This document shows, piece by piece, positions 53,562 through 63,262 of a stretch of DNA of 64,000 nt. The notes beneath the pieces are model-generated. The model was not told the origin of the DNA. It saw nothing but the letters and a program-made list of their open reading frames with translations, and ran no database searches. How positions within the stretch are numbered: position 1 is the first letter of the stretch; every line of letters starts with the position of its first letter. Location: NCBI GenBank assembly GCA_019925095.2, contig CM034388.1, forward strand, positions 26,852,934-26,916,933, given 5' to 3'. The DNA is from Dendrolimus kikuchii (lineage: Eukaryota; Arthropoda; Insecta; Lepidoptera; Lasiocampidae). Made by a program: the position numbers and the translations under genes.

Positions 53562-53797
53562 CTAGCTGTGCCCGCGACGTCGTCCGCGTGGAATTTGTTT
53601 TCAAAACCCTCCGATTTTGAAACATTCTTCATTGGTGCTCCGCTCCTATGGGTCCTAGCGTGATTATATATAGCCTATAGCCTTCCTCGATAAATGGGAT
53701 ATCCAACACTAAAAGAATTTTTCAAACCAGACCAGTAGTTCCTGAGATTAGCGCGTTTAAACAAACAAACTCTTCAGCTTTATAATATTAGTATAGA
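53562..53797 (-). mobile_element. Helitron, family E, exact ends
   Basis: CTAGCTGTGCCCGCGACGTC preceded by A, to AATATTAGTATAGA followed by T: the reversed TC...CTAG ends in an A|T site. 236 bp. Confidence 0.84.
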
Positions 53798-54345
53798 TAG
53801 TATAGATAACTCACAGAACTTCCCTAGGTATTAGATCGCCTGGAACAATTAAATATGACAATTGTGACATTTGTAGCACATGAAATTGAGTCGAAAAATT
53901 CGCAACTTGATAGGCGTGCAAACGATTTACAATAATATGAGGTATTTATACGTAAGATCATTAATATTAAAACTGAAAAACATATTTCAAACCATAATTC
54001 TATTAGGTAATGAAATTTACCTCTTTGGTTTAACTTTTAAAAATATTGAGAAGAAACATAACATTCCATTAGAGAATTGTAACATTTTATAGAGTAAGAA
54101 TATTAGAAGTAAATTTATTTAATCCCTTGATATTTTCAATCCTTTGAGCACGTACGCTCTAACGACGTACATACACGTTGTCACGTATTTTATGAAAGTT
54201 TTCCAAAGAAACCTATTAAGGGCATATTTTCTTCTATGCTGGTACCAACAGACGGAGCGTAAAGGGGTTCTTTGGAATTCATATATATACTGACATTGTA
54301 CAAGTATAGATGTCAAAGGAATTTTATTTTGACAATATTAAACAA
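53798..54345. other. No gene seen; AT-rich
   Basis: The open frame at 53880-54092 is AT-driven and unrecognised. Confidence 0.35.
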
Positions 54346-54346
54346 T

Positions 54347-54536
54347 ATAATTTATTTAAGAACGCCTATAGCCTTAAGAACAGACGAGTGTGCATGACAA
54401 GAGTTATGAATGTCAAAGAGGCAAGTGAGGTGTGTAAGAATAAGCCTAAATGGCACTCTGTTGTTCGTGCCTACCCCGCAAGGGAACTGGCGTGAAGTTA
54501 TGTATGTATGTATGTATGTATGTATAATTTATTTAA
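54347..54536 (+). mobile_element. Family B LINE 3' end, copy 8, with target-site duplication
   Basis: Reads SLKNRRVCMTRVMNVKEASE to ARELA and a stop, then a TATG tail. ATAATTTATTTAA is at 54347-54359 and 54524-54536. The first ~11 bases (GAACGCCTATA) are not B sequence and may be extra bases added at the 5' junction. Confidence 0.88.
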
Positions 54537-54550
54537 AATTATAATAAAAA

Positions 54551-55078
54551 AAGGAAACATACATACATACATAACTTCACACCAGTTCCCTTGCGAGGTA
54601 GGCACGAACAACAGAGCGCCATTTAGGCCCATTCTTACACACCTCACTTGCTTCTTTGACATTCATAACTCTCGTCATGCACGCTCGTCTGTTCTTAAGG
54701 CTCCTGACATCACTTTCTGCTAGTACACGATCAATTTGATCATGGAAGGTGTGTCGTGGCCTTCCACGACTTCTGCATCCATCCACTTTTGCATTGTATA
54801 TCTGTTTAGTCATTCTTTCATCATGCATTCTTTCCACATGCCCGAACCACCGGAGCATTCCTTTCCTTACCTTTACCCCGACACTCTCTTTCAGACCAAC
54901 TCTCTTTCTTACTTCGGTATTACGAACGCGGTCCGCGAGCGTCACTCCGCAGATTTTGCGCAGTGCTCGCATCTCGACCGCGTTTACTCTACTTTCATGC
55001 TCTCTCTTCCATAACCAACTCTCGCTTCCATACGTGAGCGTAGGTACCAGCACCGCGTTGTGTATGGCAAGGAAACAT
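54551..55078 (-). mobile_element. Family B LINE 3' end, copy 9, with target-site duplication
   Basis: The minus strand encodes LVPTLTYGSESWLWKREHES through VKVRKGMLRWFGHVERMHDE to YLARELV, no stop inside. AAGGAAACAT is duplicated at 54551-54560 and 55069-55078. It faces copy 8 tail to tail. Confidence 0.9.
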
Positions 55079-55249
55079 CATAAGAAAAGATTAATTTATT
55101 TCAAAATCGATTCCCTGGACATACGTAGGATTATTTTAGATGCCATGTTTGCTTATATAATAAGTACAGTAATAACAGACAGTATATTTGTCACGCTTGT
55201 GCAAGCTCCTGGGTTTAGTGTTTCCGCATTAGTGGACGGATTAAAAACA
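55079..55249. other. No gene seen
   Basis: No supported feature. Confidence 0.4.
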
Positions 55250-55537
55250 CGTGGGAGCGTAATGGCTAGTGCATGCGTCGCAATCTCAAAGGGCGTGGGT
55301 TCGAATCCTCGCATGCATCTCTTAGGCAGTTTCTCGATCTAATGTGCATATTATTGCAATTACCACGTGCTAGCGACGATGAAGGAAAACATTGTGATGA
55401 AACCTGCACATCGAGATGTGTCAAACCTGCCAAACCGCGCTGGACAAGCGTGACGGGAATACTATAAGTTCCCCTACAGTGGGAGGCCTGAACCCAGCAG
55501 TGGGATGTTTATGGGCTGTTATTAGTGTTATAGTTAG
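55250..55537 (+). mobile_element. Family C tRNA-derived SINE
   Basis: GGGAGCGTAATGGCTAGTGC head, intact GGTTCGAATCC box B near 55307, body GGAAAACATTGTGATGAAAC and CAGTGGGATGTTTATGGGC. Confidence 0.82.
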
Positions 55538-55680
55538 TGATCAGGTTCAAAATCTCCCTTTAGAAAGCGGTAACACATTGTTAGCACCGTTGGTGTTGCA
55601 AATGTCCATAGGTGATGGTGACCACTTTTCATCAGGTTGGCCGTCTGCCTGTCTACTGAACTTATGCAATACAAATAAAT
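55538..55680 (+). mobile_element. Family A repeat, 5'-truncated
   Basis: GTGATCAGGTTCAAAATCTC to CTACTGAACTTATGCAATAC, directly behind SINE C. Diverged. Confidence 0.72.
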
Positions 55681-55726
55681 AATAGTTAAAAAAACTAAAA
55701 AATACGCTTTTTAGAAAATCCAATTA

Positions 55727-55899
55727 AAAAATAGAAAATAAATTTGAATTAAAAATAGTGTAAGAAAAAATGATTTTATTATAAAAAAGCGTGGGGTGCA
55801 TGGTATCAATAGTTTGAAAAGCACCCCACGCTTTTTTTTACAATAAAATCATTTTTTCTTACACTATTTTTAATTCAAATTTATTTTTTCATTTTTTTT
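55727..55899. mobile_element. Foldback element, long near-perfect palindrome
   Basis: Arms of about 70 bases meet at AAGCGTGGGGTGC and GCACCCCACGCTT around a ~20-base loop (TGGTATCAATAG...). Outer parts AATTTGAATTAAAAATAGTG and CACTATTTTTAATTCAAATT match. Almost no divergence between arms. Confidence 0.85.
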
Positions 55900-56019
55900 A
55901 AATATTTTTCATTTTTTAGTGATTATTTAGTGATTTAATTCCCTTCTCCGTGGAAACTTTGAAAAAAGAATTAAATACACTCTTATGATAAAATGGAACG
56001 TTATGTAAAAATAAGCTTT

Positions 56020-56275
56020 TTTAAAAAGGTTTTTAAAGACAAGCTTTTGAGATCCTGCATATCATGTAGCAGCAGAGTGCTAGCCAAGACAAGTAAAATA
56101 AGCCCAAACACGACGGGTCTGTCTTGTTTAGTACAGGAGTTCCTATGGCCACCTTCCGACTCCATCATCAGATCACCTCTATGGTATCAAATTATTGCAT
56201 TGTCACGCGATATACACATACGCGAAAAATTTCAGCTCAATCGGAAACCGGGAAGTCGATCAAATTTAACTTGAA
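56020..56275 (-). repeat. Family F repeat, copy 2
   Basis: Reverse of 23340-23600: GCAGCAGAGTGCTAGCCAAG, CTATGGCCACCTTCCGACTC, AATTTCAGCTCAATCGGAAA. Runs straight into SINE C. Confidence 0.62.
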
Positions 56276-56437
56276 AGATTTCATCACGATTTTTCCTTCA
56301 CCCTTAGAACGCGGTAATTGTAACAATTTGCACATTAGGTCAGAAAACTGCCTAGGTGGTACATGCTTTCCGGCCAAGAATTGAACCGCACCCTTTAAAG
56401 GGACGCGAGTGCTCTAACCACTAAGCTACCACAGATT
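56276..56437 (-). mobile_element. Family C SINE, 5' half
   Basis: TTTCATCACGATTTTTCCTT, ACATTAGGTCAGAAAACTGC, then the tRNA-like head ending CTAACCACTAAGCTACCACA. Confidence 0.72.
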
Positions 56438-56551
56438 TTTCTAATACGTAAGCTTTATTACTTTAAGGTTACATTAAAATCCGGAGAGTAGTTTATGCGT
56501 GATGGTATAACAAATATCTGTCTAGTATTTATTTAAGTTTTCGCGACTGGT

Positions 56552-56705
56552 ACGTAGAGTAAAACTAAGTTTCAACAGTTTTAAGGGCGGTATTTTATTT
56601 GATTTTTATTCTGACGTTACGGCTACTTTACAGTAGCCATGATTACAGAAGACAAAGATGTCAAGTGTCAGTGAGGAAGGTTAAAGGTATTATTGTTTAG
56701 CCGAC
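56552..56705. mobile_element. Family H foldback MITE, diverged
   Basis: GTTTCAACAGTTTTAAGGGC, CTGACGTTACGGC, then CAAAGATGTCAAGTGTCAGT. Confidence 0.55.
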
Positions 56706-56867
56706 TCCCAACTTATTCATTTTAATTATTTGTATTAATTAGAAGTTAATTTTAAAAATAAATAAACTAAACTATAAACTTAAAAATAAACTACAAACTA
56801 TACAATATAAAAACTAAAACTAAATAAAAAAGGGCGAAAATATCTAAAGAGAAGTCATTGCTCCCAA

Positions 56868-57143
56868 ACCACTGTCACTTACCGGGAACGTTTCCGGAAC
56901 GCTGGCGGCGTTGCCACCTTGTATAGCAATGCTTAATCTTTGAGCGAAATAGACGCCAGCCTTCTGGTCGCGTGTGATGTCTACTAACCGTTTGGCGACG
57001 TCACGGTAGACTTTAGAGCGTTAGGACCCCACGAACCCAGAGTTTCCACCCCAAATGCCGCAAAAGTGTAACCATTTCCAATGGCGGCATATTTGCCGCG
57101 CTTGAGGGCCTCCTGTTCGGCTGCAGCAGAACCGACGTTGGTT
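56868..57143 (-). pseudogene. Family J LINE tail, copy 6 (longest)
   Basis: The minus strand reads TNVGSAAAEQEALKRGKYAA, GYTFAAFGVETLGSWGPNAL, a stop, then (other frames) QKAGVYFAQR and GNAAS. ETLGxWGPxA before the QRGNAAS end is a known pairing at the C-terminus of this LINE class. Broken by a stop and shifts. Confidence 0.68.
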
Positions 57144-57481
57144 TTAATTATTTAATTTTAATTTTTTTATGGTTATTATTTATTCTATGGTAAACTAATC
57201 TATCATTACTCAAAACTTTTTCCTTTGTACGATTTTAGACAAGAACGTAAGTATATGTTATGGTTTGTTGTAAATATTATGTTTATTGTAGTGTATTAGA
57301 TTGGCAGAATCTTCTTTTTCTTTTTAATTTACCGGCCAAAATTCTTTTTTATATCACCTGACTTTTCTATGTACTCGACATTGGCAAAATCAATGCATAA
57401 ATGGCATTGCAGCCATCACCTTAAAAAAAAAAAAGTATGTATACATTTTGAACAGGTTAAAACATTACCACAATATTGCAG
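57144..57481. other. No gene seen; AT-rich
   Basis: AATATTGCAG at 57472-57481 ends it as a possible splice acceptor. Confidence 0.35.
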
Positions 57482-57591
57482 GTTGTGTTAACAAGAAGAA
57501 CGGCTGTTACAAGTATGAAAACGCTTAAAGATTTAGTGCTCCATAAAATCCATGAAGTTCAAAGACCTTTCATAACGCCGGAGGGAATCAG
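57482..57591 (+). CDS. Candidate host exon (110 nt), protein unknown
   Basis: ATATTGCAG precedes and ATCAG|GTAATT follows a single open frame: VVLTRRTAVTSMKTLKDLVL then HKIHEVQRPFITPEGIR. The other two frames hit stops. The frame starts in phase 0 and ends with two bases of a split codon. It lies in DNA without repeat partners here, and composition is less AT-rich than the flanks. The ATG in it could also be the start codon. The pyrimidine tract is weak; no protein family is recognised, and no partner exon is found. Confidence 0.4.
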
Positions 57592-57866
57592 GTAATTTAC
57601 TTTTATTATGATTTACCTTCGCGTTGAAATTTTCGTCAAATTTCCTTTCTGGAAGTCCAACATTCATTAAAATGTCGTTACATGACGAGAACAGATTGTC
57701 CTTTTTAAAGGGACAAAACGGTTTTTAAAGTGACAAGAAAATACTGATTCAAAATGTTTCCCAGCCTTTTAGGGTATTGCAACCATTTTTGTTGGAAACG
57801 GATTTTTTTTAAATCCACTCTTTATACATAAAGAGAAAGTGTTTCAAAATTCTAAGATTTTTTTAT
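57592..57866. other. No gene seen
   Basis: AT-rich; would be intron if the exon before it is real. Confidence 0.35.
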
Positions 57867-58170
57867 ATTTTTTTATTGCAGGAGTTCAGCAGACAGGCAG
57901 ACGACCCACTGGATGGAAAGCGGTAACCATCGCCTATGGACAGTTGCAACAGCAAAGTTGCTACAAATGCGCTGCTGCTCTCTTAAGGGAAACTGGAACC
58001 TGGTCACTAATGCCGGAATACAACTCAAAGTTGTTATGGCGGCATGCTCTAGACCAGAGGTGGTAGCCGTCCAGTCGGGCAAATGCCCTACCACCTGGCT
58101 GTGGGTTGTTTAGTCGCCTCTTACGACAGGCCGCAGGAAATTGTATTCTTTCGCCGTTCCTGCACGGATA
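57867..58170 (-). mobile_element. Family A repeat, near full length
   Basis: Reversed copy from ATTGCAGGAGTTCAGCAGAC to GTTCCTGCACGGATA. CCGCCCGG is shortened to CCG near 58132. Confidence 0.85.
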
Positions 58171-58230
58171 TAGTGGAGACGTATACATACGAGATTTTGT
58201 CTAATACCGCTTTCTTCCAGCAAACTTGTA

Positions 58231-58690
58231 GTGACAGGGGAAAGACAAAAAGAAGGGTTGTGCACACTAAACTATTTCAAATATAAAGACGAGAAACAGC
58301 TTTTAGTAGCGGCAAGGAAGGTTCTCCGTAAGATTTTGCGCCCAACAAAAAGAGATGCTACGTGGAGTGTCCGAACTGACCTCGAGATCGAGAATCTCGT
58401 GACCGAATATAATAGAAGAAATAAAAGCTCCCTGCTTTGGCTAGACGTTAGAACGTAGCACGGATGGGAGAGTATCGCTGCGTTAAGAATGCATAATTGG
58501 AACGGCCAGTAGGCCGGCGTCCAGTCGGCCGTCCAAAATTCGTTAGGAAGATAGAATGGAGGCTGATCTGTATGGGCTTCAAGCCTACAATTGGAAAGCT
58601 ATTACGCAGGACAGGGAAAAGTGGAATGTTCTCGTTATGGAGGCCAAGACTTTGGGTCGCTAAGCCAACTAAGTAAGTTAATTAATATAT
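58231..58690 (+). pseudogene. Family Q LINE protein, C-terminal remnant
   Basis: Reads KVLRKILRPTKRDATWSVRT, DLEIENLVTEYN, then after stops and shifts EDRMEADLYGLQAYNWKAIT and QDREKWNVLVMEAKTLGR with a stop. VLRxILxPxKRD...QDRxxW is a pattern of LINE proteins after the reverse transcriptase. A gap removes the WLGH part. Not connected in frame to the Dong-like gene downstream. Confidence 0.62.
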
Positions 58691-58692
58691 GG

Positions 58693-58740
58693 AATTCGTT
58701 TTCAAGAACTCCCGATTTTGAAACATTCTTCATTGGTGCT
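58693..58740 (-). mobile_element. Helitron family E fragment
   Basis: GGAATTCGTTTTCAAGAACTCCC and TTGAAACATTCTTCATTGGT only; cut at 58740. Confidence 0.55.
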
Positions 58741-58840
58741 ACGGGTTGTCTGCTTTTTTCCGTAAAAATTTAAAATTCTGCAGTGATTGTAATTAACAAT
58801 ATATATTTGGGACTCTTATAGCAATATTAAACCGTGTACA

Positions 58841-61800
58841 TAATAATAAACAATAATCATCAAAGCAACCTCCATAACTGTTTCGAAATTATCAAATAAA
58901 TTTATAAATTTTCAAACATCAATAATGACAAGATATGTCAAGAAAAAACATCGAAGAAAAATCCCGACAATTAAACAACAAAGCATTTTTAGTAAACAAA
59001 TAATGAAGTAGGATCAAGCAGACAACATGAGGAGCCGCAGACACGCACACCCACCACCTGCTGGACCCGCCACGCCTGTCTCCACGCCTCGGTCGTCGTC
59101 AACAGAAGAAGATTTCTTCACACCGGCGGCCACCGCGGCGTCGAGCACCAGCGAGGAGGGGCCAGCGCCGTCAGCCCCGCGACGAAGATCTGCGCGAGGC
59201 CGAGGACGGCCGCCGTCGGCACGCTTGGGGCCTGCGGGACGTATCCCGCGCCCGGCCCCCGCTACCGGTGGTGCTGTGCGCCGCATGCGATGGACTCAAC
59301 AAATGAATGAGAACGTCATGCGAGCGTACTACGAGGCAACAGATGCAGGAATCCACCTCACTGCGTATCGTGACCGCATGTTGTCTCTGTTTCAGATCCT
59401 TCAGCCAGATACCAATGTCACGGCACAGCGCTTATCGGATCAAGTGCGGGCTATCCAACGACGACATCTGTTGGACGAGCCTACACTTGATCGTCTACGC
59501 ACTGAAATACGAACCACCTGTAGAATCATCGAGACTCCGTGTTCCCCACAACACCCAAACATAACATCTAGGGTGACGGCGATGCCGCCGGTGGAAGTTG
59601 ATGATACTACGGTAGGTAACGTAAGTAGCCAGGATAATGAGCTTATGAGGAGGGCTTTGGAAGAAGCGATTGAAGACTATAAGATGATGCCTATATTAAG
59701 TAGACCACGTCTACCACGGTTACCCACCCACAAACATAACTTGTTGATCATGGGGGTCTTGGATTCTTTACTAGCTCCATATTTTAGAGCTAGTAAAGAT
59801 CTTGCCGAAACACATTCGATTCTATACTGTGGCGCTGTTGCTGTATGTCGTGTCTCTGGTACCAAATTTCCAAATTTGGAACAGAGTCCACGGCGTAGTG
59901 ATGGACAGCCTGCCTGGCAGAAAAGAATCGAATGTCGTATTGGTAAGGCCAGGACCCTCATAGCCAAATTACTTTCTTTTAGGGCCGGAAACACTAGGCC
60001 AAAAGTCATGCGTTTTGTAAATCGGGCTTTCACTGGGACTGACAGTAATCCCAGTGACTATTTAGCTCGAGTTACAGAACGCATTGACTTTTATAAACAA
60101 AAAATTAGTGCGTGGGCCAATCGATTACGTCGGTATAAAAAACGAGCAGATCGTTATAACTTGAATCGCCTTTTCCAAAGAGACCAAAAAAGAGTGTATA
60201 GAGGATGGGAGCGGCCATGTGTTTCTGTGGATGACGGTCACTGGCCAGATATCGACTCTATGACAGCGTTCTGGAGTAATATTTGGTCGGTGCCTGTCAC
60301 CCACAGAGAAGGCGACTGGACTAGGATGGTCGAGCAGGCTTGTGAAACGATTCCAGAAATGGAACCGTTGGCTCTGGAACCAGTTGACATTAGTTGTGCA
60401 ATTCGTATGGCTCAAAACTGGAAAAGTCCAGGACCAGACGGATTGCACAACTTTTGGATCAAATGGTTCAAAAGTTCGCATGCCTGTTTGGCTGTCCAAT
60501 TCCAGGAGGCTATAAACATAGGTTCGCTTCCTTCCTTTATGACTACTGGAGTCACTCATCTGCTCCATAAGTCAGGTAGTACCACGGAGGCAAAAAACTA
60601 TAGACCCATCACTTGTTTACCAACTATATACAAGCTGCTTACATCTGTTTTGAGATCTAAATTAATAGAACATTTGACAAATAATAACATTTTGGCCAAT
60701 ACTCAAAACGGATGTAAGAACGGGTCCCGTGGTACTAAGGAGCTCCTCCTCATCGATATGACCATTAGTCATCAGGTACGGCGAAACAGAAAAAATCTGT
60801 CTGTAGCCTGGATTGACTACAAAAAAGCCTATGATTCGGTGCCCCATACATGGCTGGAGAAAGTCCTGGAGCTGTATAAAGTAAATGCAACTCTCCGTGC
60901 TTTCCTCAGTTCATGTATGGAGCAGTGGACCACGGTGCTTAGGCATCCAGGGGACAGAGGGAATCTTTCTGTTTTGCACGACCCAATAAGGATCAAGCGG
61001 GGCATTTTCCAGGGTGACAGTTTGAGTCCACTTTGGTTCTGTCTAGCTTTGAATCCACTAAGTACTCTACTTAGGGAGTCAAAGTTAGGCTTTCAACTTC
61101 GGAGAGGGGGTGAGATTATATCACACCTTATGTACATGGATGACGTGAAACTATTTGCATCGAAAAAGCCGGATCTTTTGCAGTTGCTAAAGATTACTGA
61201 AAGCTTTAGCAACTCCATTAGTATGGAATTCGGTGTAGATAAGTGTGCCGTCATGCATGTACAACGAGGGAGAGTTGTAAATTCAGAAAATTTACAACTG
61301 TCTGAAAATATATCCCTCAAGACCCTCTCTGAAGGTGAAACCTACAAGTATCTTGGTATGTCAGAGTCGTTGGGTATTCCTGATGCTGATGTAAAGCAGG
61401 CGATGAAGGATCGTTTCTTTTCCCGCCTGAGAAAGGTCTTAACGAGCCTTCTCTCAGGTGGAAATAAGGTTCGAGCCTTCAACGCTTGGGTTATGCCAGC
61501 ATTAGCATACTCCTTTGGCATACTAAGATGGACTCAAACTGAATTAGACGCCCTGGATAGACGGGTTCGTTGTCTACTGACAACACATCGGATGCACCAC
61601 CCACGTTCGTCTGTGATGAGACTGTACATCCCACGGAAGTGTGGAGGTAGGGGGTTTTTAAATACCAAAGACCTCCACAACCGTGAGGTGTACAATCTCA
61701 GAGAATATTTTCTCAAAGTCGGCGAGACTGCGGGTATGCATCACGATGTAGTGTCAGTAGACAAAGGGTTCACCCCGCTATCCCTAGCAAAACAGAACTG

Positions 61801-62757
61801 GCAGAGACCGTTGGTAATGAGTGCCTCTGATCGTATGGACGTATGGAAGAGCAAGGAGCTGCATGGCAGGTTCTATCAGGCTCTAACAGGGCCTGATGTG
61901 GACCTACCAGCGTCGGTGAACTGGCTACGTTTCGGTGACCTATTTGGGGAAACCGAAGGGTTTGTCTGTGCAATTATGGACGAGGTTATCAAAACGAACA
62001 ACTACCGGAAGTACATTCTGAAGGACGGCACGCTTGACATATGTCGGGCGTGTCACCGCCCTGGTGAGTCTCTCAGACATGTTACTTCCGGTTGTTCTCG
62101 TCTTGCTAACAGCGAGTACTTGCACAGGCACAACCTTGTAGCCAGGATCATCCACCAGCAACTTGCTCTTAAATACGGACTTGTCTTGTCGGAGGTACCT
62201 TATTACCAATACAAGCCCGAGCCAGTTCTTGACAATGGTCAATATCTGCTCTACTGGGACCGATCAATTATCACTGACAGGACTATTGTTGCTAACAAGC
62301 CTGATATTGTGATAGTTGATCGGTCTGCGAGACGTGCTATAATTGTAGATGTCGCGATTCCCCATGATGGTAACCTCGTGAATGCCGAGAAAGATAAACA
62401 AATAAAGTATATTGATCTTGCTCACGAGGTTACCGCTATGTGGAACCTGGACTCTACAATCATAGTACCGATAGTGGTGTCAGTGAATGGACTAATAGCG
62501 AAGAGCCTTGATCGCCACCTTGAAAGGCTCTCGCTTGGTATCTGGTTGAAGGGTCGGATGCAGAAGGCAGCTCTGTTGGACACGGCCCGTATTGTGAGGA
62601 GATTCCTGTGTCTGGAGCCTTAACCACCGGTAGCCTGGACCCTAGGCCCCACTGCCGGCGAAGATCAGTTTTTTATATTTTTTTTATAAATAAATTTGTA
62701 TTTTTTATAAGAAAAATGTAAAAAATTTGGAAATAAAATATATATGTAAATAATAAA
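58841..62757 (+). mobile_element. Dong/R4-clade LINE, complete
   Basis: The element contains an intact reading frame with about 165 bases of 5' leader and about 125 bases of 3' UTR. TAATAATAAACAATAATC (58841-58858) lies on the left and TAAATAATAAA (62747-62757) on the right. Dong of Bombyx mori is known to insert in TAA repeats, and the truncated relative at 49262 starts right after a TAA run. There is no poly(A) tail. The exact left edge is inferred from the TAA stretch. Confidence 0.78.
59027..62623 (+). CDS. Dong/R4-type LINE protein (reverse transcriptase + restriction-like endonuclease)
   Basis: A 1198-residue protein that would cut the target DNA and reverse-transcribe its own RNA there. 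Residues 1-85 are proline/arginine-rich and low complexity. About 86-165 (RRMRWTQQMNENVMRAYYEA) form a Myb-like DNA-binding region seen in Dong/R4. The reverse transcriptase spans about 450-800: KSPGPDGLHNFWIKWF, KNYRPITCLPTIYKL, WIDYKKAYDSVP (motif A, Asp597), GIFQGDSLSPLWF (motif B), YMDD at 703-706. A CX2CX8HX4C knuckle is at 1006-1023, followed by a PD...D endonuclease: Pro1092-Asp1093 and Asp1108 in IIVDVAIP. The end is FLCLEP. No stop or frameshift; all catalytic residues I can name are present. The first ATG, after AATGAAGTAGGATC, is chosen because upstream is closed. GC is higher than the neighbours in the first 260 bases. Confidence 0.92.
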   Translation: MRSRRHAHPPPAGPATPVSTPRSSSTEEDFFTPAATAASSTSEEGPAPSAPRRRSARGRGRPPSARLGPAGRIPRPAPATGGAVRRMRWTQQMNENVMRAYYEATDAGIHLTAYRDRMLSLFQILQPDTNVTAQRLSDQVRAIQRRHLLDEPTLDRLRTEIRTTCRIIETPCSPQHPNITSRVTAMPPVEVDDTTVGNVSSQDNELMRRALEEAIEDYKMMPILSRPRLPRLPTHKHNLLIMGVLDSLLAPYFRASKDLAETHSILYCGAVAVCRVSGTKFPNLEQSPRRSDGQPAWQKRIECRIGKARTLIAKLLSFRAGNTRPKVMRFVNRAFTGTDSNPSDYLARVTERIDFYKQKISAWANRLRRYKKRADRYNLNRLFQRDQKRVYRGWERPCVSVDDGHWPDIDSMTAFWSNIWSVPVTHREGDWTRMVEQACETIPEMEPLALEPVDISCAIRMAQNWKSPGPDGLHNFWIKWFKSSHACLAVQFQEAINIGSLPSFMTTGVTHLLHKSGSTTEAKNYRPITCLPTIYKLLTSVLRSKLIEHLTNNNILANTQNGCKNGSRGTKELLLIDMTISHQVRRNRKNLSVAWIDYKKAYDSVPHTWLEKVLELYKVNATLRAFLSSCMEQWTTVLRHPGDRGNLSVLHDPIRIKRGIFQGDSLSPLWFCLALNPLSTLLRESKLGFQLRRGGEIISHLMYMDDVKLFASKKPDLLQLLKITESFSNSISMEFGVDKCAVMHVQRGRVVNSENLQLSENISLKTLSEGETYKYLGMSESLGIPDADVKQAMKDRFFSRLRKVLTSLLSGGNKVRAFNAWVMPALAYSFGILRWTQTELDALDRRVRCLLTTHRMHHPRSSVMRLYIPRKCGGRGFLNTKDLHNREVYNLREYFLKVGETAGMHHDVVSVDKGFTPLSLAKQNWQRPLVMSASDRMDVWKSKELHGRFYQALTGPDVDLPASVNWLRFGDLFGETEGFVCAIMDEVIKTNNYRKYILKDGTLDICRACHRPGESLRHVTSGCSRLANSEYLHRHNLVARIIHQQLALKYGLVLSEVPYYQYKPEPVLDNGQYLLYWDRSIITDRTIVANKPDIVIVDRSARRAIIVDVAIPHDGNLVNAEKDKQIKYIDLAHEVTAMWNLDSTIIVPIVVSVNGLIAKSLDRHLERLSLGIWLKGRMQKAALLDTARIVRRFLCLEP

Positions 62758-62885
62758 CCATAGTAAATAACGAAGAAAATACGTTTCCGAAATTTACTAT
62801 ACCAGGAATCGAACCTGAAGCCTCTGCGTTGCAGTGAGGTACGCCGGCAAAGGCTTAGCCCGCTCAACCACAGAGGCCGTCAAGT
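62758..62885 (-). mobile_element. Family D tRNA-derived SINE, 5' half
   Basis: ACCATAGTAAATAACGAAGA, then GGAATCGAACC (reversed box B) and CTCAACCACAGAGGCCG. The 3' part is missing. It abuts the Dong-like element. Confidence 0.76.
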
Positions 62886-63074
62886 TTAATATATTAATAT
62901 TAATATAAGAGTTGAAGATATAAGATTTACATAATAATAATACATACATGTGACGACCACTTTTTGGTAACTGTTGAATCTGTAAATTCCTGATAAAATA
63001 TGTGAGAAAGGTTTATTTCAAATTTCGATATTCGACAGTGTTAAAATCACAAAAATAACTTTTTTTCAATAATG
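62886..63074. other. AT-rich spacer
   Basis: No supported feature. Confidence 0.4.
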
Positions 63075-63262
63075 AATAGGTTCGCGTTTGACTGCCATTG
63101 CGCCTGATGTCAGATGGAAATGCAGTCTAAGGTGGAGCACGCTTACCTAGGAGATACCTGTCTACGCAAGACTTGAAGACACCTAGATTGTATTCTTTAG
63201 GAAAAACAGACGACGGTAAAGAGTTCCACTCTTCAGCGGTGCGTATGATAAAAGTGAAAATT
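63075..63262 (-). pseudogene. Family K LINE protein, C-terminal tail
   Basis: The minus strand reads [20 protein letters not shown] then NLGVFKSCVDRYLLGKRAPP and a stop. The closest relative is 16185-16300. Confidence 0.75.

Noticed and set aside
59014..59286. Minus-strand frame over the start of the Dong-like gene
   Set aside because: Antisense shadow caused by GC-rich DNA.
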